Assembly (NCBI GenBank): GCA_044374295.1
Contig: JBILOU010000081.1
Coordinates: forward strand, 1 to 7,269
From: CAIZGX01 sp044374295
Lineage (GTDB): Bacteria > Bacteroidota > Bacteroidia > Flavobacteriales_D > Sanyastnellaceae
Reading direction: 5' to 3'
DNA: 7,269 nt
Below the pieces are notes generated by a model. The model ran no database searches. It saw only the letters and a list, made by a program, of their open reading frames with translations, and was not told the origin of the DNA. A program made the position numbers and the translations under genes. Below are positions 1 to 7,262 of this stretch, in pieces. The first letter of the stretch is position 1. Every line of letters starts with the position of its first letter.

Positions 1-729
1 GGTCTTTCCAGGTTGAATTGAAATTGGAAATAAGGTGGCGTTCAATACGTGTCTTGCCATTGTCTCTTCTGTAATGGCATCGTCTGCATTGAAAATGAAA
101 ACATCGTTCGATGTTTGGTTCTGCGCAATGCGCAACTTCGCATCGGCGTATTTACTTAAATCGTAATCGTAACGATCCAAGTGATCCGGAGTAATGTTCG
201 TTAGAATAGCAATGTCTGCTTTGAACGAATACATGTTATCGAGTTGAAAACTGCTTACTTCTAATACATAGTAATCGAAGTTTTCCTCAGCAACTTGTCT
301 TGCGAAACTCTTTCCCACATTTCCACCAAGACCAACATTCAATCCTGCATTTTTAAGAATGTGGTAAGTCAACAAGGTGGTTGTAGTCTTACCGTTACTT
401 CCTGTAATTGCTATAAGCTTCGCACTCGTATATCGGTATGCGAATTCCAATTCTGACAAGACTGGAATGTTTTTTTCGTGCAGTGCCACAATCAATTTGG
501 CAGTGTTCGGTATACCCGGACTCTTCACTACTTCGTCTGCATTCAGAATTAATTCATCTGTGTGCATTCCTTCTTCGAAGGCAACACCGTGCGCGTTCAA
601 TTCAGCTTTGTACTTGTCTTTCAACAAGCCCTTATCTGAAAGGAATACATCGTACCCCATCTTCTTGGCAAGCACTGCTGTGCCTGCGCCGCTCTCGCCT
701 CCTCCAAGTATGACTAATCGCTTATTCAT
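1..729 (-). CDS. murD: UDP-N-acetylmuramoyl-L-alanine--D-glutamate ligase (MurD), N-terminal 243 residues, cut by the window edge
   Basis: MurD is the cytoplasmic ATP-dependent ligase that adds D-glutamate to UDP-MurNAc-L-Ala. The reading frame is open from the ATG at 729 to base 1 and has no stop in the window, so the C-terminal roughly 200 residues (most of the ligand-binding third domain) are missing. Visible in order are an N-terminal Rossmann-like start (MNKRLVILGGGESGAGTA), an SPGIP motif at residues 70-74, the ATP-binding P-loop TGSNGKTT at 109-116, GGNVG at 135-139, EVSSFQL at 157-163, NITPDHLDRY at 178-187, the lysine expected to be carbamylated (K198, in DAKLRI) and NADD at 214-217. 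These match the Mur ligase family, and the SSFQL and TPDHLDR motifs point to MurD rather than MurC, MurE or MurF. The start codon shares one base with the mraY stop (TAATG), indicating translational coupling. No Shine-Dalgarno is visible. Identity is very secure. Confidence 0.97.
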   Translation of the reverse strand, partial: MNKRLVILGGGESGAGTAVLAKKMGYDVFLSDKGLLKDKYKAELNAHGVAFEEGMHTDELILNADEVVKSPGIPNTAKLIVALHEKNIPVLSELEFAYRYTSAKLIAITGSNGKTTTTLLTYHILKNAGLNVGLGGNVGKSFARQVAEENFDYYVLEVSSFQLDNMYSFKADIAILTNITPDHLDRYDYDLSKYADAKLRIAQNQTSNDVFIFNADDAITEETMARHVLNATLFPISIQPGKT

Positions 730-1952
730 TATCTTACTTTTAGGGTGATGATGGTTAATACTGCTAGCATAATTCCGATGATCCAGAAGCGAGAAACGAT
801 TTTCGATTCATGCATTCCTTTGCGCTGATAATGATGGTGAAGCGGAGACATTAAGAATATGCGACGACCTTCTCCGTATTTCTTTTTCGTGTATTTGAAA
901 TACCCAACTTGAAGCATAACACTTAAGTTTTCAATCAAGAAGATTCCACACAACACCGGAATCAAAAGTTCTTTTCGAATAGCAATAGAGAACGTTGCAA
1001 TAATTCCACCGAGCGCAAGACTTCCTGTATCGCCCATGAATACTTGTGCAGGAAAACTGTTGTACCAAAGGAATCCAACACATGCACCTACGAATGCCGC
1101 AATGAATACGGTGAGTTCACCGCTATGCGGAATGTACATTACATTCAGATAATCCGCGAAAATATAGTTACCCGAGACGTATGCGAAGATGGCCAGCGTA
1201 ATACCAATGATAGCACTTGTGCCTGTTGCTAATCCATCAATCCCGTCGGTGATATTTGCTCCGTTCGAAACAGCAGTTACAATGAATATCACAATCACCG
1301 CGAACACGCCCCACAACACCCATGGACTTTCCATGCTATCTGGAACCAACCACGCGTAATCGAATTCGTTATCCTTAACAAAAGGAATAGTAGTCTTTAA
1401 ACTCTTCTCTTCTTCCCACTGCAAAGCCTGCTGATCATCCGTTGCATTTTGAATTTGAACATCAGAAACTTTTTCTTTAATGGTAACAGAAGGATTCCAA
1501 TAAAGCATGCTCGCTACAATAACACCCACACCAATTTGCCCAACAATTTTGCTCTTTCCAGCAAGACCCTCTTTATTCTTTTTGAAAACTTTGATGTAGT
1601 CATCTAAGAATCCTATGAGCCCCAACCAAATGGTTGCAATGATCATGGTCTGAATGTAGATGTTCGTCAAATCTGCAAGCAACAAAGTCGGCACTAGGAT
1701 AGCGGCTAGAATAATTAGTCCACCCATCGTCGGAGTTCCCGCCTTTTGCATTTGTCCGTCTAATCCTAAATCACGAATGGTCTCTCCCACCTGCTTCTTG
1801 CGAAGCATGCGAATCAACGTCTTTCCAAATACCATGGAAATCGTCAATGAAATAAGAATGCTCAATGCAGCTCGAAACGACAAGTAGTGAAACAACCCTG
1901 ATCCAGGGAAATGCATGTGCTTATCGAGGTATTCAAAAAGGTGGTACAACAT
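729..1952 (-). CDS. mraY: Phospho-N-acetylmuramoyl-pentapeptide transferase (MraY)
   Basis: MraY is the polytopic inner-membrane enzyme that transfers phospho-MurNAc-pentapeptide from UDP to undecaprenyl phosphate, giving lipid I. The 407-residue protein shows the family motifs: KAGTPTMGG at 70-78, the Mg/substrate aspartates DD at 117-118 followed by K121, NITDGIDGL at 233-241, MGDTGS at 306-311 with the catalytic-site aspartate D308, and the HHH motif at 372-374 (SPLHHHYQRKG). About ten hydrophobic segments are present, the first near residues 26-43 and the last near 388-404. It is about 45 residues longer than the E. coli enzyme (360). Much of the excess is a polar segment at about 152-210 between two membrane helices, a feature I associate with Bacteroidota MraY. 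The first ATG is preferred because its start (MLYHLFEYLDKHMHFPG) resembles that of related proteins. It begins 2 bp after the murE stop and ends in a one-base overlap with murD. murF does not lie between murE and mraY. Confidence 0.98.
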   Translation of the reverse strand: MLYHLFEYLDKHMHFPGSGLFHYLSFRAALSILISLTISMVFGKTLIRMLRKKQVGETIRDLGLDGQMQKAGTPTMGGLIILAAILVPTLLLADLTNIYIQTMIIATIWLGLIGFLDDYIKVFKKNKEGLAGKSKIVGQIGVGVIVASMLYWNPSVTIKEKVSDVQIQNATDDQQALQWEEEKSLKTTIPFVKDNEFDYAWLVPDSMESPWVLWGVFAVIVIFIVTAVSNGANITDGIDGLATGTSAIIGITLAIFAYVSGNYIFADYLNVMYIPHSGELTVFIAAFVGACVGFLWYNSFPAQVFMGDTGSLALGGIIATFSIAIRKELLIPVLCGIFLIENLSVMLQVGYFKYTKKKYGEGRRIFLMSPLHHHYQRKGMHESKIVSRFWIIGIMLAVLTIITLKVR

Positions 1953-1954
1953 AC

Positions 1955-3409
1955 TTAGTTCGTTTGAAAGAGTTCTGTTATAATTTGTAAATCATCGAAG
2001 GGATATTTCACTCCGCTTATCTCTTGGTATTTCTCGTGTCCCTTGCCGGCAATCAAAATGATATCGCCTGGCTTTGCCAATGAGCAAGCCACTTCAATCG
2101 CTTCGCGACGATCAGTGACAGACAATACTTTTTTCTTTTGAATCGGATCCAATCCCGCAACCATCTCTTGAATAATAGCCTTCGGATCTTCGCTTCTGGG
2201 ATTGTCGCTGGTCACAATTACGCGATCGCTTTTATTCGCTGCGATAGAAGCCATAACCGGACGCTTCGCGCGATCGCGATCGCCGCCGCAACCAACCACT
2301 GAAATAATTTCTTCTTGTCCGCGAACAGACTGAATGGTATTCAAAACATTTTCCAATGCATCTGGAGTGTGGGCGTAATCAACGATTGCTGTTGTTCCGT
2401 CTTGCTTGCGTATGTATTGAAAGCGACCTTCCGGAGCTCCTAATGCAGATAGATGAACCAACACTGTAGTTGGATCAGTTCCTAGTTCAACAGCCGCTGC
2501 GAAAACAGCCGTTAGATTGTATGCATTGAATTCTCCAATAAGCGGTGAATGCAATTCAAAACGATCAATGTTTATTTGAAGTCCTTCAAGCGTGTTCTCA
2601 ATCAACTTCGCTTTATAGTCTGCCATGGTGTGCAAGGCGTAAGTGCGGACACGTCCTTTGCATGCAGAAACCAACGCGTCGTGGTAACGATCATCTGCAT
2701 TCACAACAGCGTATGCATTCGCTCCCAACTGATCAAATAAAATCTTCTTCGCTTTAATGTATTCATTCATTGAACCGTGATAGTCCAAATGATCATGACT
2801 CAGATTCGTGAAAATTGCACCGTCAACCTGAACTCCAGCCATTCTGCTCTGATGCAATGCATGAGAAGAAGCCTCCATGAAAACATGCGTGCATCCTTCC
2901 CGATGCATGCGCGCTAACAAGTCGTTCAAGGCAACAGCATCCGGTGTTGTATGTGTGGAAGGAATTTCAACTTCGTTGATACGATTAACAACGGTTGAAA
3001 GCAAACCGCACTTGTGTCCCATTGAACGGTACAAGCGGAACAACAATGTCGCAACAGTAGTCTTTCCATTTGTTCCAGTGACAGCAAGCACCTTCATTTT
3101 TTCTGAAGGATTATCATAAAAATTCGCTGCCATAATACCCAATGCTTTCGAGGTATCTGCAACTTGAACATAGACAATATTCTCGTCTAATTTTTCAGGC
3201 AAATCTTGGCAAACAACAGCAGCAGCTCCCAACTCAATAGCCTTTGCGATGTATGAATGTCCATCTGACTGAATTCCCTTTACTGCAACAAACAAAGCCA
3301 TTGGACGAACCACACGTGAGTCCGAAGTAATACTCTCCACTGCAACATTGGTTTTTCCAACTACACCTTCAAGTCGCACCTTGTACAATATGTCTTGCAG
3401 TAGCTTCAT
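1955..3409 (-). CDS. murE: UDP-N-acetylmuramoyl-L-alanyl-D-glutamate--2,6-diaminopimelate ligase (MurE)
   Basis: MurE adds the third residue of the peptidoglycan stem peptide in the cytoplasm, using ATP. The 484-residue length is normal for the family. Domain 1 (about 1-105) contains TSDSRVV at 28-34, where the UDP-MurNAc moiety binds. The central ATPase domain carries the P-loop TGTNGKTT at 111-118, STHTTPD at 151-157, SSHAL at 181-185, NLSHDHLDYHG at 202-212 and the likely carbamylated lysine K221 by alignment with E. coli K224. The C-terminal domain has DYAHTPDAL at 344-352, GCGGDRDR at 373-380, DNPR at 402-405 and GKGHE at 455-459. In characterised MurE enzymes DNPR marks meso-diaminopimelate specificity, whereas lysine-adding enzymes differ there; I therefore predict a meso-DAP peptidoglycan. 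The start ATG overlaps the ftsI stop by four bases (ATGA), and mraY follows after 2 bp. No Shine-Dalgarno is visible, consistent with coupled translation. Confidence 0.98.
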   Translation of the reverse strand: MKLLQDILYKVRLEGVVGKTNVAVESITSDSRVVRPMALFVAVKGIQSDGHSYIAKAIELGAAAVVCQDLPEKLDENIVYVQVADTSKALGIMAANFYDNPSEKMKVLAVTGTNGKTTVATLLFRLYRSMGHKCGLLSTVVNRINEVEIPSTHTTPDAVALNDLLARMHREGCTHVFMEASSHALHQSRMAGVQVDGAIFTNLSHDHLDYHGSMNEYIKAKKILFDQLGANAYAVVNADDRYHDALVSACKGRVRTYALHTMADYKAKLIENTLEGLQINIDRFELHSPLIGEFNAYNLTAVFAAAVELGTDPTTVLVHLSALGAPEGRFQYIRKQDGTTAIVDYAHTPDALENVLNTIQSVRGQEEIISVVGCGGDRDRAKRPVMASIAANKSDRVIVTSDNPRSEDPKAIIQEMVAGLDPIQKKKVLSVTDRREAIEVACSLAKPGDIILIAGKGHEKYQEISGVKYPFDDLQIITELFQTN

Positions 3410-5499
3410 CGTAAAGTAATTTGAATGAATTGATGATTCGCTTTAGTTCCCGGAAGTATGCTCTGCGACACAACCTTTCCGTATCCCGTAGATGAAACCT
3501 TTAGGCCTCTCTTTTCTAATACATATACCGCATCTGTTAGTCCCATTCCGCGGACATCTGGAACCTTGTTTCCGCTTTCGTCTTTGCTCGAGATTGTTAT
3601 ACCCGAAGCATTCGAATTTGCACTGATGTATTGCGCATCGGTTTCCACGGCATATGGAAACTGTACATGAGAAAATGCCTTGCGTAATGCGTTAGATTCT
3701 CCAGATAAAATTGTCGGAATCCAAGGTTGTGCAACGAACAGGCTGTCGCTACCCATGGCGTTGTGCGGAATATCCAACTCCGTTCCGAATAAGATATTCG
3801 CTAAATCACGAAAAACAGGTGCTGCAACTTTTCCTCCGAATGCTTCGAACACGCGCGCTTTGTTTACAACAACAATGCACGAATACTTTGGATCTTCAGC
3901 CGGAAAATACCCAACGAAAGACGCTCTGTGCGAATTCTCCAAATAACGTCCTTTCTCGAAAACACGAGCGGTACCCGTCTTTCCAGCAGCACGATAGGGC
4001 GAATGTTTGAATACTCCTTTACCTGTTCCAATGGTTGTCACCGCCTCCATAAGCTTGCGACCTTTAGCAATAGTCTCAGGCTTTAAGAAGTTCTCGCGAA
4101 TAACAACGGGCTCATACTTTTCATAAGTCAAACCGTTCTTGCGAATCTCACTTACCAAACGCGGCTTCATGAATTTCCCCCCGTTTGCAATGGCATTGTA
4201 GAAACACAACTGATGCAGCGGAGTGACTTGAACTTCATATCCAACAGCCATTTGCGTTAAACTCAAATCGCTCCAACCCGCATCCTTCGTGGTGCGCTTA
4301 ACACTCGATTTTCCTTCACCCAACAAATCAATTCCAACGAGCTGCCCGTATCCGAAACGATCTAGATAATCTAAAAATTTCTGCGGATTACTTCCGAATA
4401 CATCTCGAACCACCATAGCGGTTCCCACGTTAGAAGACTTCGCATATACTTGTTCAATCGTAATCGAGCCGCAAGCTTTTACATCGCGAAGTGTATGCTC
4501 CCCAATGGTAAAAGTTCCGCCTCCTGTGTGTATGACTTTTCCTAAATCGAGGTTGCCCTCTTCCATGGCTGCAAGTAGACTTGCCAACTTCATGGTAGAG
4601 CCGGGTTCAACGCTTTGTGTTAAAGCCAAATTTTCTGTTTCGTAGAATTTATTGGCTACAGAATCATACGTCAAATTCGCAAGAGCTTTGATGTATCCCG
4701 TCTTCACTTCCATGAGGATTACACATCCCCAATCTGCTCGATTCACCTCCATCGTGTGACGCAATGAACTTTGTGCAGCATCTTGCAAGTGAACATCTAA
4801 TGTTGTTACGACATCGAATCCTGGTTCAGGCTCAACAACGTACTCACCGTTCATGGGCATCCAATCACCCCCTACTTTTTGCTGCATTTGCTTACCCACC
4901 TTTCCGCGTAGCAAAGAATCGTAGGACGCTTCCAATCCAACCATCTTGCTCTCCCTGAAAATACCAATGGTTCTAGCGGCTAGAGCACCATACGGCTTCG
5001 CTCTTTTTTCCTTTGCACTAATGATAAAACCGCTTTTCAATTTTCTCTCCTTCACAAACGGTAGCGACTTGAATCGTTGCATTTGATTGTAATTCAGATG
5101 ATCTCCAACCTTCATGTAGCGAGCGCCGGACTCAACAGCATTCAGAAACATTTGCTTTACCTCCTCCTTCGATTTATCACCTAACAATTCGGCAATACCC
5201 GCACTTAGACTATCTAATTTCGAGTTGAAACGTTCAATGTTATATCCACCTTTACTGTCCCAACGAATTTCATACTCAGGAATACTTGTAGATAGCGGTG
5301 AACCGTCTGCTGCTAAAATTCTTCCGCGCTCCGGCTCAATGTCATTTAACTTATAAGTAAACTGTGCTGCTCTTCTTTGAGCATCTTCATTCGGAATAGC
5401 TTGTATGTAGAATACCTTACCTATAATAATTAGAGCTAAAACGCACAAAACCACGTACAAGACGTAGATCCAAACAGATATTTTCTTCAACTCATTCAT
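3406..5499 (-). CDS. ftsI: Septal peptidoglycan transpeptidase FtsI/PBP3-type (class B PBP) with C-terminal PASTA domain
   Basis: This is a bitopic class B penicillin-binding protein of 697 residues that cross-links peptidoglycan at the division septum. It has a short cytoplasmic tail, one signal-anchor helix (about 9-31), then the PBP dimerisation/pedestal region (about 45-220; RGRILAADG at 58-66). The transpeptidase domain (about 240-570) contains all three active-site motifs: STMK at 301-304 (nucleophile S301), SSN at 355-357 and KTGT at 507-510. After a variable linker (about 571-644) comes one PASTA domain (about 645-697, starting VPDVRGMGLTDAV). E. coli FtsI (588 residues) lacks PASTA; the domain is known from Gram-positive PBP2x/SpoVD and occurs in Bacteroidota FtsI. 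Its location between ftsL and murE supports a division rather than an elongation (PBP2/mrdA) role. The start overlaps the ftsL stop by eight bases (ATGAATGA) and the stop overlaps murE by four. The label FtsI is secure; SpoVD-type naming would be an alternative. Confidence 0.96.
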   Translation of the reverse strand: MNELKKISVWIYVLYVVLCVLALIIIGKVFYIQAIPNEDAQRRAAQFTYKLNDIEPERGRILAADGSPLSTSIPEYEIRWDSKGGYNIERFNSKLDSLSAGIAELLGDKSKEEVKQMFLNAVESGARYMKVGDHLNYNQMQRFKSLPFVKERKLKSGFIISAKEKRAKPYGALAARTIGIFRESKMVGLEASYDSLLRGKVGKQMQQKVGGDWMPMNGEYVVEPEPGFDVVTTLDVHLQDAAQSSLRHTMEVNRADWGCVILMEVKTGYIKALANLTYDSVANKFYETENLALTQSVEPGSTMKLASLLAAMEEGNLDLGKVIHTGGGTFTIGEHTLRDVKACGSITIEQVYAKSSNVGTAMVVRDVFGSNPQKFLDYLDRFGYGQLVGIDLLGEGKSSVKRTTKDAGWSDLSLTQMAVGYEVQVTPLHQLCFYNAIANGGKFMKPRLVSEIRKNGLTYEKYEPVVIRENFLKPETIAKGRKLMEAVTTIGTGKGVFKHSPYRAAGKTGTARVFEKGRYLENSHRASFVGYFPAEDPKYSCIVVVNKARVFEAFGGKVAAPVFRDLANILFGTELDIPHNAMGSDSLFVAQPWIPTILSGESNALRKAFSHVQFPYAVETDAQYISANSNASGITISSKDESGNKVPDVRGMGLTDAVYVLEKRGLKVSSTGYGKVVSQSILPGTKANHQFIQITLR

Positions 5500-5875
5500 T
5501 GGTAATCTTGAAGAAATTTGAGTCGACGTCTATGATGAATGGGGTGGTGGTAGAATTAACCAATCCCCAAGGCGCGACCTGTCCAACCACCTCGCTATGC
5601 TGCGATTTCACACTAAGCTCACTCGCATTGGTGCTGTATTCTGAATTAAGATTCTTAAGTTTCTCCTTGGTGTTCTTGATTTCTATTTGAACCGATTCGA
5701 AGTAGTAAATCATACTGATTTGAAGGAAGAACAACACTACGATAAAAAAGAAAAACGGCATTTGACGCACCAAAGACTGACGTGTCAAGAACTCCCCTCC
5801 TATGATTTCTCTGAAGGTAATTCCTCTGCGTTTATTTTCTTCTTTCTTTGCCATTTGCAATAACCGAACGAACAT
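5492..5875 (-). CDS. ftsL: FtsL-like bitopic cell-division protein (start possibly at 5854)
   Basis: This small protein (127 residues from 5875, 120 from 5854) lies exactly where ftsL sits in dcw clusters, between rsmH and ftsI. It has a basic cytoplasmic N-terminus (about 38 residues, rich in K and R), one strongly hydrophobic helix at about 39-58 (PFFFFIVVLFF...), then a polar, heptad-like helical region at about 60-98 that would form the periplasmic coiled coil, and a short tail. That is the architecture of FtsL, which with FtsB and FtsQ regulates the FtsWI septal synthase. Sequence similarity to E. coli FtsL is not evident, so the call rests on position, topology and size. Two in-frame ATGs exist. 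I favour the second (5854, MAKKEENKRR): the first lies inside a predicted hairpin, and MAKKEEN is a typical start of such proteins. Neither has a clear Shine-Dalgarno. The stop overlaps the ftsI start by eight bases. Confidence 0.8.
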   Translation of the reverse strand: MFVRLLQMAKKEENKRRGITFREIIGGEFLTRQSLVRQMPFFFFIVVLFFLQISMIYYFESVQIEIKNTKEKLKNLNSEYSTNASELSVKSQHSEVVGQVAPWGLVNSTTTPFIIDVDSNFFKITNE

Positions 5876-5885
5876 TCATTCGGTT
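5862..5885 (-). other. Inverted repeat (small hairpin) in the rsmH-ftsL spacer
   Basis: On the coding strand the arms are AACCGAA (5885 to 5879) and TTCGGTT (5868 to 5862), a perfect 7-bp match separated by 10 bases. Inside the loop a U-G wobble and GAA/UUC could extend the stem. The first in-frame ATG of ftsL (5875-5873) lies in the loop region, while the second ATG (5854-5852) begins 7 bases after the repeat. No run of T follows the hairpin, so it does not look like an intrinsic terminator. It could affect start choice or ftsL expression, or be chance; it is the only notable structure in the only real spacer of the cluster. Confidence 0.5.
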
Positions 5886-5892
5886 TAAAGTT

Positions 5893-6786
5893 TTATTTTT
5901 TTTGACCTACTCGAAGTTTAGCACTTCGACTTCTACTGTTTCTTTCAATTTCTTCTTGTGATGGAAGGATTGGTTTACTCTTCACCGGCTCTATCTGACG
6001 CTCGAGATTTCCGAAAAAATCCTTCTTCATCTCCCCTTCCAAATTTCCAGATCTAAGAAAATCCTTCACCAATCGATCTTCCAAACTGTGATAACTGATA
6101 ACCACTAACCTTCCCTCTGGTGCTAACAACTCCAATGACTGTTGAAGAAACTCTTTCAACACAGCAATCTCGTCGTTCACCACCATGCGAAACGCTTGGA
6201 ACATCTGAGCCAAGAACTGCTTCTCCTTCCCGCGTTTCGCGAACGACTGCGTGCAGTCGATCAAAGCTTGCGTTGTTCCCAATGGCTTATACATGTCAAT
6301 CTCCTTCGCCACCTTGTATGCTCCATCAAGCTCGCCATACATACGTAAGGCATCTGTAATTTCTTGAACGCTCGACTTGTTAATCCACTCATCTGCAGAA
6401 ATTCCAGTCGATTGATTCATGCGCATGTCCAACGGACCATTGAATCGGATTGAAAACCCTCTTTCGCCTGAATCAAATTGATGACTGCTTACTCCCAAAT
6501 CCGCCAATATCCCATCGACCTGCTGAAACCCATGAAGCTGAACCCAGTTCTTAACGAATCTGAAATTTTGTGGAACAAAAATCAATCGCTCATCCTGAGG
6601 AACATTCTTCGCCGCTTCAGCATCTTGATCAAATGCGATAAGCTTTCCAGTTGTCAAGTGTTTCAATATCTCTTTCGAATGACCTCCGCCACCAAAAGTT
6701 AAATCTACATAAACCCCGTCGGGCTTAATGTTCAACCCCTCTATCGACTCGTGCAACAACACCGGGGTGTGATATACCTGCTCCAT
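5893..6786 (-). CDS. rsmH: 16S rRNA (cytosine(1402)-N4)-methyltransferase RsmH (MraW)
   Basis: RsmH uses S-adenosylmethionine to methylate N4 of C1402 in the P-site region of 16S rRNA. The 297-residue protein is close to the family length (E. coli 313). Visible motifs are HTPVLLHE at 6-13, the SAM-binding loop DLTFGGGGHS at 28-37, an acidic residue at the end of the next strand (FDQD, 52-55), DLGVSSHQ at 96-103, RGFS at 109-112, LDMRM at 119-123, FQAFRMVVNDE at 196-206, ISYHSLEDR at 230-238 and the C-terminal NSRSRSAKLR at 283-292. The stretch between about 130 and 195 corresponds to the helical insertion domain of the family. The start codon shares one base with the mraZ stop (TAATG); an AAAAGG stretch about 9 bases upstream is a weak Shine-Dalgarno candidate. 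It ends in a run of eight A residues before the TAA stop, 17 bp before the longer ftsL start. Confidence 0.98.
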   Translation of the reverse strand: MEQVYHTPVLLHESIEGLNIKPDGVYVDLTFGGGGHSKEILKHLTTGKLIAFDQDAEAAKNVPQDERLIFVPQNFRFVKNWVQLHGFQQVDGILADLGVSSHQFDSGERGFSIRFNGPLDMRMNQSTGISADEWINKSSVQEITDALRMYGELDGAYKVAKEIDMYKPLGTTQALIDCTQSFAKRGKEKQFLAQMFQAFRMVVNDEIAVLKEFLQQSLELLAPEGRLVVISYHSLEDRLVKDFLRSGNLEGEMKKDFFGNLERQIEPVKSKPILPSQEEIERNSRSRSAKLRVGQKK

Positions 6787-7262
6787 TACTTGTCGCCTTT
6801 TGCGTCAATGTCTTTTCTAACTTCTTCCGCCAACGCACCGAAATCCATCTCCTCTCCCAACACCTCAGCGTTATATTGATCCAATGCCCAGATTTCCATT
6901 TTCTGACCAAGTCCCGAAATAACCAATTCATTCTTCGACCCATCAACACCCGCATAGTCCAAAAGACTTGCAGGTAATGACAAACGACCAACGCTATCCA
7001 ACTCAAGAAGCGTAGCTCCCTTCATGAATTTGCGCTGAAACATCTGATGCTTTTGATTGTATCTGCTCAACTTCGACATCTCTTCATTCACCATGTCCCA
7101 TTCTGGTTTTGGATAAACAACCAAGCACTGCGTGAAGATGTCGCGGTTAACCACCAACCCGTGATGAAGAACATTCTCCAACTGCTTTTTCAAGCGCGCA
7201 GGAAAGAGCAAACGCCCTTTTGCATCGACTTTACAGTGGTATTCTCCGAGTAGGTTTAACAT
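6786..7262 (-). CDS. mraZ: Transcriptional regulator MraZ
   Basis: MraZ is a small DNA-binding protein of the SpoVT/AbrB fold that forms ring-shaped oligomers and, in the species studied, binds repeats in the promoter of its own dcw cluster. The 158-residue protein (E. coli 152) has two tandem AbrB-type repeats: one at about 5-51 with the signature DAKGRLLFPA (13-22), and one at about 80-126 with LDSVGRLSLPA (88-98). The C-terminal tail (about 128-158) is acidic and charged. The ATG at 7262 gives the family-typical start MLNLLGEYHCKVD. Only 7 bp upstream fall in the window, so neither its ribosome binding region nor the promoter and MraZ operator repeats can be seen. As the first gene of the cluster it is likely to control the genes downstream, though the direction of regulation (activation or repression) differs between species. 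It overlaps rsmH by one base. Confidence 0.97.
   Translation of the reverse strand: MLNLLGEYHCKVDAKGRLLFPARLKKQLENVLHHGLVVNRDIFTQCLVVYPKPEWDMVNEEMSKLSRYNQKHQMFQRKFMKGATLLELDSVGRLSLPASLLDYAGVDGSKNELVISGLGQKMEIWALDQYNAEVLGEEMDFGALAEEVRKDIDAKGDK

Noticed and set aside
377..748. Open frame on the plus strand of 123 codons with a hydrophobic start.
   Set aside because: It lies antisense to murD and the murD/mraY junction, which have clear family motifs; it has no recognisable domain.
2222..2283. Three copies of the octamer GCGATCGC (2222-2229, 2270-2277, 2276-2283), identical to the cyanobacterial HIP1 palindrome.
   Set aside because: They lie in murE codons for conserved Asp-Arg pairs (GGDRDR and SDR), so the protein sequence explains them; I saw no copies elsewhere in the window, and the gene order is not cyanobacterial.
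5893..5906. Run of eight A residues at the 3' end of rsmH, in the form of an A AAA AAA slippery heptamer.
   Set aside because: A -1 shift there meets a TAA after three codons and does not join the ftsL frame; no stimulatory structure is close enough. It looks like ordinary lysine codons.
6725..7006. Open frame of 93 codons on the minus strand across the mraZ-rsmH junction.
   Set aside because: It is in another frame of two securely identified genes and its composition (rich in W and R) is that of a shadow frame.
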